64,000 nucleotides of DNA from contig NZ_JBMMGT010000001.1 of the NCBI RefSeq assembly GCF_049366555.1, positions 1-64,000 on the forward strand, read 5' to 3'. Under the pieces are notes generated by a model. It worked only from the letters and a program-made list of their open reading frames with translations. It was not told where the DNA came from and ran no database searches. This document shows, one piece after another, positions 17,698 to 26,839 of this stretch. Both the position numbers and the translations under genes were made by a program. The number at the start of each line of letters is the position of its first letter. The stretch's first letter is position 1. Source of the DNA: Avibacterium volantium_A. GTDB lineage: Bacteria > Pseudomonadota > Gammaproteobacteria > Enterobacterales > Pasteurellaceae.

Positions 17698-18252
17698 TTA
17701 TAACAACCCTTTCTTACGCAAATCGCGACTAATACGAATAGCGGTTTCTGTTTCGCAGCCAGCGTATTCACCAATTTCACGGTGTGTCCAGCGGTATTCA
17801 GGGAAGTTTTCTTTTAAGAAATAAATGCTATCAATCACTCGATCAAGGCTTTTTAAATAAGCACTTTTGGCAAGGCGATCTTCCGCATCTCGTAACTCAT
17901 TGGATAAAATTTGGAATAATAAACGAATGGTTTCAGGGTTATCTAAAAAGAATAAATCAACATCTTGCGGCGTGATTTTAATAATTTCAGCTTCCATCAA
18001 CACTTTGGCAGTGCAGTGATATTTTTTATCGCCAAAAAGCGTGCGAAAACCAAAATAATCCTCCGCTTTATAAATTCTGACCAAGCTTTCTTTGCCATTT
18101 TCAAGGGTATGATACAACCCAATTAGCCCATTTTTGACAAAATAAAAAGACTGCGCGGTATCCCCTTGGCGATAGATTTGCGTGCCTTTCTCAAGGGCAA
18201 CTAAATGATTATATTGACAATTTTTTAAGTTCATCTGTTCAAGCATTTTCAT
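17698..18252 (-). CDS. Crp/Fnr-family transcriptional regulator, short form
   Basis: A 184-residue regulator with an N-terminal cyclic-nucleotide-type beta-barrel (GTQIYRQGDTAQSFYFVKNG, about residues 23-42) and a C-terminal Crp-type helix-turn-helix (THREIGEYAGCETETAIRIS). The protein stops at RDLRKKGLL, right after the recognition helix, so the beta-wing seen in Crp and Fnr is missing or very short. It lacks the clustered N-terminal cysteines of FNR, so an iron-sulfur oxygen sensor is unlikely; the effector is unknown. It sits 12 bp downstream of the TauE/SafE gene in the same operon. A TGAT-N4-ATCA palindrome upstream of that operon is a candidate target. Confidence 0.85.
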   Translation of the reverse strand: MKMLEQMNLKNCQYNHLVALEKGTQIYRQGDTAQSFYFVKNGLIGLYHTLENGKESLVRIYKAEDYFGFRTLFGDKKYHCTAKVLMEAEIIKITPQDVDLFFLDNPETIRLLFQILSNELRDAEDRLAKSAYLKSLDRVIDSIYFLKENFPEYRWTHREIGEYAGCETETAIRISRDLRKKGLL

Positions 18253-18264
18253 ATCCTATGAGAT

Positions 18265-19068
18265 TTATCCTTGTATCACGCGCAATATTAGCATATAGAA
18301 AGCAATAAACAGTAAGATCATACCAAGCAATTTGCGCGCCGTGTCTTCTTTGATAATGCCACGAATTTTCATACTGGCAAAACTCATAAAAAAAGAACTT
18401 AGCACCACAATCAACACAATAGAGAAGCTCACATAACCAACTTGCAAGGAATGGGGAATTACCACTTCGGGCGTTTTGGCTAAATAGCCATACAGGTTGC
18501 CAATGCCCCCAATTACCATCATATAGTTAGTGTAAACCGCCACACTTTTAATGTTGACACTTGGCAACTGGCTAATTAATGGCGACATAATCGAACCGCC
18601 GCCGATCCCCGTAATTCCAGCAATTCCCCCTCCGAAAAAGCAGAAAAGGCTACCACGCAGACTATCATTTTTCTGTGTTTGTTGCTTTTTCTCATTGCGC
18701 TGATGTAAAAATGTCTTCAATGCCAGCACCGTTAGCGTAATCACAAACACCCCAATAATCACATTGTCGGAAACTTCAAAACTGAGATGAAAGCCAAGCT
18801 GCACGCCAACGATCATACTTAACGACCAAAGCAGCAATTTGGTCTTATCAATCTTAATGCTAAGTCTATGAAAGTAAAATAAATTGATTAACGCTGATCC
18901 CATCACGATAGTCAGTGATGTGGCGGAAATCATTTGGATTGGCATATGGGGAAAAAGCGTGTGCAAAATTGGCACCATCAACACCCCGCCACCAATACCA
19001 AAAATAGCTGACATCAGATTAGTCAATATGCCGCATAAAATAAGAATAATGATCAAAGAAAATGTCAT
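18265..19068 (-). CDS. TauE/SafE-family sulfite/anion exporter
   Basis: Inner-membrane protein of 267 residues with about eight hydrophobic segments and the duplicated family motif: GIGGGVLMVP near residue 25 and GITGIGGGSIMSP near residue 155. Characterised TauE/SafE members export sulfite or organosulfonates, and others of this family carry different anions, so the substrate is open. It is first in an operon with a Crp/Fnr-type regulator and divergent from a porin and a chondroitin lyase-like gene. A sulfur link to degradation of sulfated glycosaminoglycan is a hypothesis from context only. Confidence 0.82.
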   Translation of the reverse strand: MTFSLIIILILCGILTNLMSAIFGIGGGVLMVPILHTLFPHMPIQMISATSLTIVMGSALINLFYFHRLSIKIDKTKLLLWSLSMIVGVQLGFHLSFEVSDNVIIGVFVITLTVLALKTFLHQRNEKKQQTQKNDSLRGSLFCFFGGGIAGITGIGGGSIMSPLISQLPSVNIKSVAVYTNYMMVIGGIGNLYGYLAKTPEVVIPHSLQVGYVSFSIVLIVVLSSFFMSFASMKIRGIIKEDTARKLLGMILLFIAFYMLILRVIQG

Positions 19069-19119
19069 AGGCGATCCTTATGATTTTTTCTTTATTATGA
19101 ATAATCAAGCCAAGAATCC

Positions 19120-19137
19120 TTATGATCGGTATCATAA
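19120..19137. promoter_or_regulatory. Perfect palindrome, candidate Crp/Fnr-type operator
   Basis: TTATGAT-CGGT-ATCATAA is a perfect 7-bp inverted repeat with a 4-base centre. Its core TGAT-N4-ATCA is the FNR-type half-site arrangement. It lies about 52 bp upstream of the TauE/SafE start and about 220 bp upstream of the porin start, within the divergent control region. The adjacent Crp/Fnr regulator is the obvious candidate to bind it, but a global FNR is also possible. Confidence 0.5.
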
Positions 19138-19358
19138 AAATAAACACCAAAACATTGTTTCAATATTTTTGTGATCTTGATCTTGTTTTTGAAATATTAT
19201 GCTTTTCTCCATTGAAATATTTGCCTATCATAATAACGAATGATCAGTTTTAGTTACTTTTGTGTTGTATTTAACCAGCTTGAACATCGCAGTGGCTCAG
19301 ATTAATCGTATTTAATTTGAGGTGTCTTTTCACAATGAATAATAAGGATTATTGCTAT

Positions 19359-20423
19359 ATGAAAAAATCACTTTCTCTTCTTGCCCTTTCACTTCTCGCA
19401 GCAACAAGCACAGCAAGTGCGGTAGAAATTTATAAAAAAGATGGCACGAGCGTGCAGATCAACGGGCAATTTAGACCAATGCTTGCACATACGGAAGGAG
19501 AGCGCTCAGATTTGCGAGACAGAGGCTCGCGAGTGGATTTTATCTTTGCACAAGAAATGACAGAAGATCTACGATTGATTGGTAAAACCAGAATTGTTTT
19601 TAATGGGAAAGATGCTAGCGGTAGCAATCATTCAGGCTTTGGCGATCCGCGTACTGCACAACTGTATCTTGGTGTAGAACACAAATCCGTAGGGCGTTTA
19701 TATTTAGGTCGCCTACCAACCAATGGTGATGCCATTATGTTAGGAGACTGGCAATTAGGGGGAAGTGGACGTAACCCACTTACCGCTTCCACTGAGAAAG
19801 GGGCGCGTTTCAGAACCGTGGAATTTGCTGGTTTCCAGTTTGGTGCTGATTATTTATTTGGTTCATCTGAAAAAGGAGTGGATAACTCACCGAAGCATTT
19901 AAAAAATGGTTATGGGCTTGCGTTATATTATACGAATAAATTAAATGATGACTGGCGTGTCCGTTTTAGAGCAGGTTACACTCGTGATAACTACGATAGC
20001 CACCAATTCTCAGCACCAGACAGCACTGGAGCAAATAAATCTTGGATTGAAAAAGATGTAAACCGCTCTGCGTGGCGTGTGTCTGGTGAAGTGAAATATC
20101 GTAATTTGGAAGTTGCTTATAACTATGGTGAATTAAAAGATCTACAACGCGCAAACTATCTTGATACCAATGCAGTAAAAGAAAAAAGACATTTCCTCGC
20201 AGCAAAATATTTCATCACGCCAAAATTTGCAGGTTATAGCCAATTCCGTTATGAAAAACGTGGTGAAAATGTAAATCACGGTTACACCTTAGGGCTGGAT
20301 TATCGTCCAATCAAAAACTTGATCACCTTTATCGAATTTGGGCGTGATCGCAATATCAGCAACGTAAATGTACATAATAAATATGTAAACCAATACTACA
20401 CGGGTTTCCGTTTCTTATTCTAA
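19359..20423 (+). CDS. Outer-membrane porin (general Gram-negative porin fold)
   Basis: 354 residues from the ATG at 19359, which follows an AAGGA site; two upstream in-frame ATGs lack good spacing. The Sec signal peptide probably ends STASA-VEI. The mature protein has alternating beta-strand character, the porin start VEIYKKDGTSVQINGQ, and ends TGFRFLF with the C-terminal Phe used for outer-membrane assembly. It resembles Pasteurellaceae P2/OmpH-type trimeric porins but is clearly divergent. Only 10 bp separate it from the downstream polysaccharide lyase, so the pair is probably cotranscribed, and it may admit glycosaminoglycan fragments; this role is inferred from position. Confidence 0.86.
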   Translation: MKKSLSLLALSLLAATSTASAVEIYKKDGTSVQINGQFRPMLAHTEGERSDLRDRGSRVDFIFAQEMTEDLRLIGKTRIVFNGKDASGSNHSGFGDPRTAQLYLGVEHKSVGRLYLGRLPTNGDAIMLGDWQLGGSGRNPLTASTEKGARFRTVEFAGFQFGADYLFGSSEKGVDNSPKHLKNGYGLALYYTNKLNDDWRVRFRAGYTRDNYDSHQFSAPDSTGANKSWIEKDVNRSAWRVSGEVKYRNLEVAYNYGELKDLQRANYLDTNAVKEKRHFLAAKYFITPKFAGYSQFRYEKRGENVNHGYTLGLDYRPIKNLITFIEFGRDRNISNVNVHNKYVNQYYTGFRFLF

Positions 20424-20433
20424 GGGAGAACCT

Positions 20434-23400
20434 ATGAAAACGAGCTTATTTCCAAAGCTGAGCCTATTAACTGCCTGCGTTATTGCAGGCAGTGTTAATG
20501 CGGCGAATTATGCGTGGGATTTTTTTGAAAATGCACAGCCACCAGCTTATTTAACGGTAACCAATGGGCAAGTTGCGCCGAGTACGTTGCATTACAAGGA
20601 TGGTAAGCAGGCGTTGCATTGGCAATTCGAGCCAAAAGGGCGGTTGGTTTTTGCGCAAAATTTAGATTTTTCGCAAAATGACGATATTTTACCGCAAACC
20701 TTTATGCTATGGCTTTATAACGATAAAGCCTTAAAGCAGCCTTTGCAATTTGCCTTTGAACAAAATGGTCAGGTGAAAAAATCCTTTAAAATTAATTTGG
20801 ATTTTGTCGGCTGGCGTGGTATTGCCGTGCCGTTTCGTGATATGCAAGGCGAAAAGGTAACAAGCCTCGATAAATTGGTGATCCAAGCGCCTAATGAAGC
20901 GGGATCGCTTTATTTAGATCAGCTTTTATTCAACGTACCAGTAGATAATCGCTACCCGATTCCTGATTATCAAGCAGATTTTGTTAATCCAACGGCAAGT
21001 ACCGCAGTAAATAAAAACTGGAATGCCTTATTAATGAATGATCAACGTTTGAGCCAAATTTACCCACATTTAGATTTTAATGCCAAACTTCATTCTGATC
21101 CAAAAATTGAAAGTATTTATCAGCGTTTTGAACAAGTACTCAATATTTCAGAAACGAAGAAAAGTGCGGTGGATTTTTCAGCGATTTTGAAAAAATACCA
21201 AGCTTTTAATATCAGTGAAAAAGATGGGGTAATTCAAGGTGCAATCTTAGATTTTCCTGCTCGTCAAAAATTTATGAAAAATGATCAGGTATTTAGTAAA
21301 CAAGAGCAAGCTTTTTTACTGAATTCCATTTCAATGAGAGAGCTAGGAAAAGTGATGCTGGAAAGTGCAAAAGCGTTACGAATGGGCGAGCTTACACCAG
21401 AACAACGTCAGCAATTAGAAAATCAATTCTTACTTGCGACTCGTTATCTATTTGACCAAGGTTTTGTGCGAGGGAGCAGTATTCAAATTGTGAGCCATAT
21501 GGGGTATCAGAATCGAGAAATTTTTGATGCTTGGTTCTTAATGAGGGATTTATTATCTCAGCAAGGACTGCTTGAGCAAGCACAGGGTGCAATGGCGTGG
21601 TTTAGTGGGGCTGGACGTATTTTTGAACCAGATAGCAGTATTGTAGAAGCGAATGTAGATATTCTTAATACGCAACTGCAATGGATGTTAAAAAGTATTT
21701 TATTATTACCTAATGAAAATCAACGTGCTGGGCTTTTAAAACAGTTTTCACATTGGTTGAGTACGACTGTTTTACAATCTCAAGGGGTTGCCGGTGGGTT
21801 TAAGCCTGATGGTTCAATGTTCCACCATTCACAGCATTATACAGCCTATGGAAAAGATGCGTTTACAGGGCTCTCTCCTGTTGTTTATGCAATTAGTGGA
21901 ACACCTTATGCACTCACTCAAGAGGCGAAAAAACGTCTTGATGATGTGCTGTATAAAATGTGGGTTTACACTAAAAATGGCAATATCCCAATTGTCATAA
22001 GTGGGCGTCACCCAACAGGGAAATTCTCTATCGCCTCTTCACCATTTAAATGGTTTGCTTTGATCGGAGATGAAAAAACGGGCGAAAAAATTAACCGCAC
22101 TTTTGCTTCTATTTATGCTGCCTTAGAACATAAAGAGGAATTTGAAGGCGTACCTGCAGCGGCAGAACCCACTGGGGCGTGGACGATGAATTATGCTTCA
22201 ATGGTGGTGCAACGCCGTCATCAAGCCGATCCAAAACTGTCTTGGCTTGCCATTGCGCGCGGCTTTAGCCGTTATTTAGTCGGCAATGAATCCTACGAAA
22301 AAAACAATTTGTACGGACGTTATATGTCCTACGGTGCGTTAGAAATCATTCCTGAGCATTTCAATGATCGTGGCTATCGCTATGACGGTTGGGACTGGAA
22401 TCGTTTCCCTGGCACCACAACCATTCATCTGCCATACCCTGAGTTAAGAGCCAAATTATCACAGCTCCCAGCCGCAGGATTGGAAGAAATGCTGCTTTCT
22501 ACCGAAACCTACGCAGGTGGAACGGATCTGCATAATAATAGTATGTATGCAATGAAATTGCGCGGCCATAGCAAATATCAGCAAGAATCCTTGTTCGCGA
22601 AAAAATCCTACTTCCTTTTTGATAATCAAATTATCGCCTTAGGATCGGATATTCGTAATGATGACAAACAGCACGCAACGGAAACCACCTTGTTCCAGCA
22701 TAATGTCGCGGATCTCAAGCCAATGTTTATCAATGGAAAACCATTGGTAACCTTAGGGACAGTGGAAGAATTATCCGGCCCTGTTACCTTGGCAGATCCT
22801 GCGGGCAACCGCTATTATGTGAGCGCAGGGCAAAAATTGACGGTGCGTTATCAAGAACAAGAATCTGTTGATGACCGCAACGATAAGCCAACCCAAGGCA
22901 AATTTGCTAGTGCAGTGTTAGATCACGGCAAAGCACCAGAAAATGGGCAATATGAATATGCTGTACTCATTGCACCAAACGCTGATGAAGGAGCGGATTA
23001 CCAAAAATTATCCCACAGCAGCAAATTGCACGCGGTACGCGATAAACGTAGTGGTCAAGAAGGCTATGCCTATTTTGAAGCGGAGCAAAAAGACGTAGGC
23101 GGTGTATTGCTTGGGGCAAGCCAACCGCTAATGGCAATGGCTCAACAAGGCAACGAAGCAGGCAAGGATTATCTTGATCTGTCTATTGTGAACCCTGATT
23201 TCGCTTTTTATCAAGGCACGGAAGAAGATCAAGTGAAAGACGGAAAACAAGTGGAAGTGAGCATTTATTCCCGCACTTGGCGTAAAACCCCTTCCCAGCC
23301 ACAGCATTCTAGTGTAACGGCAAAAGGCAAATGGCAACTCGTCCAAGCCAGCCAATGCGCCAAAGCTGAAGTGAAAGGGGAAAACACCTTAGTTTCCACC

Positions 23401-23451
23401 CAAACCACAGACGCAACCCCTTGTAAGGTGAGATTGATTGCCGTGAAATAA
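20434..23451 (+). CDS. Chondroitin sulfate ABC lyase-like polysaccharide lyase (PL8)
   Basis: Large secreted lyase of 1005 residues with a signal peptide probably ending SVNA-ANY. The N-terminal beta-sandwich domain, alpha-toroid and C-terminal sandwich of PL8 chondroitinases can be followed along its length. Aligned by eye with Proteus vulgaris chondroitinase ABC I (H501, Y508, R560, E653), the counterparts are His465 and Tyr472 (HHSQHYTAY), Arg525 (VISGRHP) and Glu619 (GNESYEKNN), all conserved. The motif GWDWNRFPGTTTIHLP is also shared. It should cleave chondroitin or dermatan sulfate, possibly hyaluronan, by beta-elimination. GGGAG precedes the ATG, and it follows the porin gene directly. 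No unsaturated-disaccharide hydrolase or sulfatase is in this window. Confidence 0.9.
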   Translation: MKTSLFPKLSLLTACVIAGSVNAANYAWDFFENAQPPAYLTVTNGQVAPSTLHYKDGKQALHWQFEPKGRLVFAQNLDFSQNDDILPQTFMLWLYNDKALKQPLQFAFEQNGQVKKSFKINLDFVGWRGIAVPFRDMQGEKVTSLDKLVIQAPNEAGSLYLDQLLFNVPVDNRYPIPDYQADFVNPTASTAVNKNWNALLMNDQRLSQIYPHLDFNAKLHSDPKIESIYQRFEQVLNISETKKSAVDFSAILKKYQAFNISEKDGVIQGAILDFPARQKFMKNDQVFSKQEQAFLLNSISMRELGKVMLESAKALRMGELTPEQRQQLENQFLLATRYLFDQGFVRGSSIQIVSHMGYQNREIFDAWFLMRDLLSQQGLLEQAQGAMAWFSGAGRIFEPDSSIVEANVDILNTQLQWMLKSILLLPNENQRAGLLKQFSHWLSTTVLQSQGVAGGFKPDGSMFHHSQHYTAYGKDAFTGLSPVVYAISGTPYALTQEAKKRLDDVLYKMWVYTKNGNIPIVISGRHPTGKFSIASSPFKWFALIGDEKTGEKINRTFASIYAALEHKEEFEGVPAAAEPTGAWTMNYASMVVQRRHQADPKLSWLAIARGFSRYLVGNESYEKNNLYGRYMSYGALEIIPEHFNDRGYRYDGWDWNRFPGTTTIHLPYPELRAKLSQLPAAGLEEMLLSTETYAGGTDLHNNSMYAMKLRGHSKYQQESLFAKKSYFLFDNQIIALGSDIRNDDKQHATETTLFQHNVADLKPMFINGKPLVTLGTVEELSGPVTLADPAGNRYYVSAGQKLTVRYQEQESVDDRNDKPTQGKFASAVLDHGKAPENGQYEYAVLIAPNADEGADYQKLSHSSKLHAVRDKRSGQEGYAYFEAEQKDVGGVLLGASQPLMAMAQQGNEAGKDYLDLSIVNPDFAFYQGTEEDQVKDGKQVEVSIYSRTWRKTPSQPQHSSVTAKGKWQLVQASQCAKAEVKGENTLVSTQTTDATPCKVRLIAVK

Positions 23452-23467
23452 CAGATAAAAATCCACG

Positions 23468-23505
23468 AAAAAAATACCGCACTTTATTAAGTGCGGTATT
23501 TTTTT
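23468..23505. terminator. Bidirectional terminator made from an inverted USS pair
   Basis: AATACCGCACTT (23473-23484) pairs with AAGTGCGGTATT (23489-23500) around a TATT loop, with A and T runs outside both arms. It serves the lyase gene on the plus strand and the aminotransferase gene on the minus strand. Each arm contains one exact uptake signal. Confidence 0.92.
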
Positions 23506-23516
23506 CAAATTTTTAA

Positions 23517-24707
23517 TTAAAGCACTTTTACAATGCTTTCGCAGAGATAACGGATGTTATCTTCGGTGATGCCGGCAACGTTGATACGGCCTGAGCGAAC
23601 GGCGTAAATAGCGAATTCTTCTTTTAAGCGATCCACTTGTTCTGGGGTTAAGCCGCTGAAAGAGAACATACCATTTTGTTGTTCGATAAAGCTGAAGTCT
23701 TGCTGTGCGCCGTATTCTCTTAATAATTCCACGAATTTATGACGCATTTCTTTGATGCGGTTGCGCATTTCGGCAAGCTCGCCAGTCCATTCTTCTCTTA
23801 ATGCAGGATCAGCCAACACGATGGCTACGGTGGAAGCACCGTGAGAAGCGGGGTTAGAGTAGAGTGTACGGATAATGGATTTCACTTGGGTTAGTGCAGT
23901 AGCGGCGATTTCTGCAGTTTCTGCCACTAAAGTGAATGCGCCGACACGTTCGTTATATAAACCGAAGTTTTTAGAATAAGAACTTGCGATCAGTAACTCT
24001 TTGTGATTTGCCGCAAAGGTGCGTAAGCCAAAGGCATCTTCTTCTAAGCCGTTAGCCAGTCCTTGATAAGCGAAGTCGAATAGCGGTAACCAACCATTTT
24101 TAGCAGACATTTCCGCCAGTTGTTGCCACTGTTCAGGGGTTGGATCGATCCCCGTAGGGTTGTGGCAGCAGCCGTGTAATAATACCACATCGCCTTCGCC
24201 TGCATTGCTTAAATCGGCAATTAGGTTATCCCAGTCTAAGGCTTTGCGTTCTGCATCATAATAGCGATATTCACGAATGGTGATCCCTACCGCATTAAAA
24301 ATCGCATTGTGGTTTGGCCAAGTTGGTGTGCTGATCCACACGTTTTGTGCTTTAGTTTGGCGTTTGATAAATTCTGCGGCAATGCGTAATGCCCCTGTGC
24401 CACCAAGGCTTTGTACAGTTTTGGCACGCCCTTGTTTCACAATGTCAGAATGTTCACCGAACAACACGCCTTGCGTACGCGCATTGAAATCGGCAACGCC
24501 GTCAATAGAAAGATAATTTTTGGTGGTTTCTACATCAAACAAGCGTTGTTCGGCAGCTTTCACCGCTTTCATAATGGGGGTGTTGCCTTTGGCATCTTTA
24601 TATACACCAATCCCTAAGTTGATTTTGTTAGCTCGATCATCTGCTTTAAACGCTTCACCTAAACCTAAAATTGGATCGGCAGGAGCCGCATTAATATGTT
24701 CAAACAT
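23517..24707 (-). CDS. aspC: Aspartate/aromatic amino acid aminotransferase
   Basis: PLP-dependent class-I aminotransferase interconverting aspartate or aromatic amino acids with their 2-oxo acids. With the ATG at 24705-24707 (AAGGA site 8 nt before) it has 396 residues and begins MFEHINAAPADPILGLGEAF, as AspC does. The PLP lysine lies in the SYSKNFGLYNERVG segment, and the HGCCHNPTG segment and the C-terminal GRINVAG arginine region are conserved. AspC and TyrB cannot be separated reliably by eye; AspC is favoured by the N-terminus. The frame upstream to 24812 is not supported. Confidence 0.93.
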   Translation of the reverse strand: MFEHINAAPADPILGLGEAFKADDRANKINLGIGVYKDAKGNTPIMKAVKAAEQRLFDVETTKNYLSIDGVADFNARTQGVLFGEHSDIVKQGRAKTVQSLGGTGALRIAAEFIKRQTKAQNVWISTPTWPNHNAIFNAVGITIREYRYYDAERKALDWDNLIADLSNAGEGDVVLLHGCCHNPTGIDPTPEQWQQLAEMSAKNGWLPLFDFAYQGLANGLEEDAFGLRTFAANHKELLIASSYSKNFGLYNERVGAFTLVAETAEIAATALTQVKSIIRTLYSNPASHGASTVAIVLADPALREEWTGELAEMRNRIKEMRHKFVELLREYGAQQDFSFIEQQNGMFSFSGLTPEQVDRLKEEFAIYAVRSGRINVAGITEDNIRYLCESIVKVL

Positions 24708-24832
24708 AGTCATTATCCTTCTAATGTTGTGTTTTGTTGTTAATAATGCGATTTCCTTTTTGTAAAGAAAATCCTGTGCCAAGTTATACTTGAGAATTAA
24801 CCCTTTTCGCAAGTATTTATTGATACTAAATA

Positions 24833-24853
24833 GGCTTTCTTCTTAAGAAAGCC
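24833..24853 (-). terminator. Probable terminator of purK
   Basis: A 9-bp stem (GGCTTTCTT with AAGAAAGCC) and 3-nt loop lies 25 nt past the purK stop. The T tract on the minus strand is short (TATTTAG), so termination may be incomplete. Confidence 0.5.
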
Positions 24854-24878
24854 AATATTTATTCAAAAATTACAATAA

Positions 24879-25976
24879 TTATTTAGATAATTTCAATTTT
24901 TCTTTCGCCCAAGTTAAACCAGATTGATAATCTTGTGGCAGTTGTTGCGCAAATTGATCTAATAAACGCATTAATTCCTGGCGATTTGGGTGAGCTAAAT
25001 TAATATGCCCCACCTTGCGTCCTTCACGCACTTCTTTGCCATACCAATGTAGCTGGCTAAACGGTATATTGAGCCATTGGGGATTATGTGCCGTGCCAAT
25101 CAAATTAATCATCACCGCAGGCATAGTGCTAACTAATTCTGGTGTAGGTAAATCCAGCAAGGCACGCAAATGTAATTCAAATTGGCTAATAGAACAGCCC
25201 AGTTGCGTCCAATGTCCGCTATTATGAACCCGTGGCGCAAGCTCGTTAATCAATAACTTATCGCCCACCACAAAACATTCCATTGCCATCACGCCGATAT
25301 AATCCAACTTGTGCATTATTTTGGCTAGCATTGCCTCCGCTTGTTGTTGAAAAAGGGATTGTTTCCTAAGTGAAGGATCGACTACGCTATAACGTAGAAT
25401 GCCGTTTTGTTGTAAATTGTGGGTAACAGGATAAAAACGGGTTGAGCCGTCTTTAAATCTTGCTCCCACGAGGGAAATTTCACCGTCAAAAGGAATAAAT
25501 TTTTCCGCGATCACTTGCCCAAATAATTCATCGCCAATCAGATCTTGATTTTCTTGCGTGATGATCCACTGACCACGTCCGTCATAGCCGCCAGTACGGC
25601 GTTTCACCACCACTTTCTCACCAATTTGTTGCCAAATATCTTGCCATTGAGAAGCAGAATGAATGAGTGTCCAAGGAGAAGTGGGAAGATTGAGCTCATC
25701 AAGAAGCGATTTTTGTGAAAGGCGATCGGCAAGCAAGCCAAAAACGGAACGATTAATAAACTGCGGATGATTGGCTAATTTCTCTGTCAGCGGGGTGCTT
25801 TCCCAACGCTCAATTTCTGCAGTAATCAGGCCGTTCTCTTGCGGCTCAAACACAGGGGCATTGAAAGGCAAGGGCTCGACCTGAATATCTAAAGGCGCGC
25901 CAGCATAACGTAGCATTCGCCCAAGCTGCCCATTACCTAAGACATAAATGACGGGATATAAAGCACTTTTTTGCAT
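24879..25976 (-). CDS. purK: N5-carboxyaminoimidazole ribonucleotide synthase PurK
   Basis: ATP-grasp enzyme of purine synthesis that carboxylates AIR to N5-CAIR using bicarbonate. From the ATG at 25976 (AAGGA site 6 nt before) it has 365 residues, starting with the family's YVLGNGQLGRML segment. ATP-grasp elements VVKRRTGGYDGRGQW and NELAPRVHNSGHWT are conserved. The open frame to 26018 is not supported. PurE, its usual immediate partner, is not adjacent; a carbonic anhydrase gene, which would supply the bicarbonate substrate, is the next gene upstream 65 bp away. Confidence 0.95.
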   Translation of the reverse strand: MQKSALYPVIYVLGNGQLGRMLRYAGAPLDIQVEPLPFNAPVFEPQENGLITAEIERWESTPLTEKLANHPQFINRSVFGLLADRLSQKSLLDELNLPTSPWTLIHSASQWQDIWQQIGEKVVVKRRTGGYDGRGQWIITQENQDLIGDELFGQVIAEKFIPFDGEISLVGARFKDGSTRFYPVTHNLQQNGILRYSVVDPSLRKQSLFQQQAEAMLAKIMHKLDYIGVMAMECFVVGDKLLINELAPRVHNSGHWTQLGCSISQFELHLRALLDLPTPELVSTMPAVMINLIGTAHNPQWLNIPFSQLHWYGKEVREGRKVGHINLAHPNRQELMRLLDQFAQQLPQDYQSGLTWAKEKLKLSK

Positions 25977-26041
25977 TATAAATCCTTGATGATGTTGGTT
26001 AAAAGAATAATGTTGCACGCAAAGTGCGGTGTATTTTTTGC

Positions 26042-26740
26042 TTATTTTTCTGTATTTTCAGCGTTGCTTTCCGCTTCTTCTCGTTCATCTTCATTTTGTT
26101 TTAACAGACGAGAAATCGCACTTAAATAAGAAATTTCCAAGGTTTCACGGCTCGTTGCCATCACCCCTTGATCAATCAAATAGCCGTCATTCACATCATA
26201 AACCCAGCCGTGTAAGGAAAGTTTCTTTCCCCTTTTCCACGCAGATTGCACAATAGAAGAACGCCCAAGGTTATAAACTTGCTCCGCCACATTCAGCTTG
26301 GTCAGCATATCTGCCCGTTTTTCTGGCGGAAGTTTACCCAATAAATGGCTATGTTTAAACCAAATATCACGAATATGTAGCAACCAATTATTAATCAAGC
26401 CTAAATCTTGTTCCGACATCGCCGCCTTTATCCCACCGCAGTTGGTATGTCCACAAATGATAATATGCTCAATATCCAACACGTCCACCGCATATTGCAC
26501 CACGGAAAGACAATTCAAATCCGTATGAATAACCTGATTGCCTACGTTGCGATGCACGAAAAGTTCACCCGGCCCTAGGTTAGTGAGTTTTTCTGCCGGT
26601 ACACGGCTATCAGAGCAACCAATCCATAGATAACTCGGTTTTTGATGATCCGCCAGTTCACGAAAGTAGTCAGAGTTTTCCTCTTTCATCCGTGTTGCCC
26701 AACTGTAATTATTGGCGAAAAGTTGCTCAATCTTTTTCAT
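26042..26740 (-). CDS. can: Beta-class carbonic anhydrase
   Basis: Cytoplasmic zinc enzyme interconverting CO2 and bicarbonate, 232 residues. Zinc ligands Cys42, His98 and Cys101, the Asp44-Arg46 dyad (CSDSR), and the HTNCGG motif are present. Trp39, Arg64 and Tyr181, which form the allosteric bicarbonate site described for the H. influenzae enzyme, are also conserved, so this should be a type II, bicarbonate-inhibited enzyme. The C-terminus is unusually rich in Glu (EDEREEAESNAENTEK). It sits upstream of purK on the same strand. Confidence 0.96.
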   Translation of the reverse strand: MKKIEQLFANNYSWATRMKEENSDYFRELADHQKPSYLWIGCSDSRVPAEKLTNLGPGELFVHRNVGNQVIHTDLNCLSVVQYAVDVLDIEHIIICGHTNCGGIKAAMSEQDLGLINNWLLHIRDIWFKHSHLLGKLPPEKRADMLTKLNVAEQVYNLGRSSIVQSAWKRGKKLSLHGWVYDVNDGYLIDQGVMATSRETLEISYLSAISRLLKQNEDEREEAESNAENTEK

Positions 26741-26839
26741 TGAAATACTCCAAAATTAACGGGAACACAGTATAGCGAATTATCAAGAAAGGGTAAATTA
26801 ATCAGTGAGGAATAAACAACAGGTATGAGCTGATAAAAC

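Noticed and set aside
19170..19185. CRP site TGTGA-TCTTGA-TCTTG in front of the porin
   Set aside because: The second half-site matches poorly; the perfect palindrome at 19120 is a better candidate operator.
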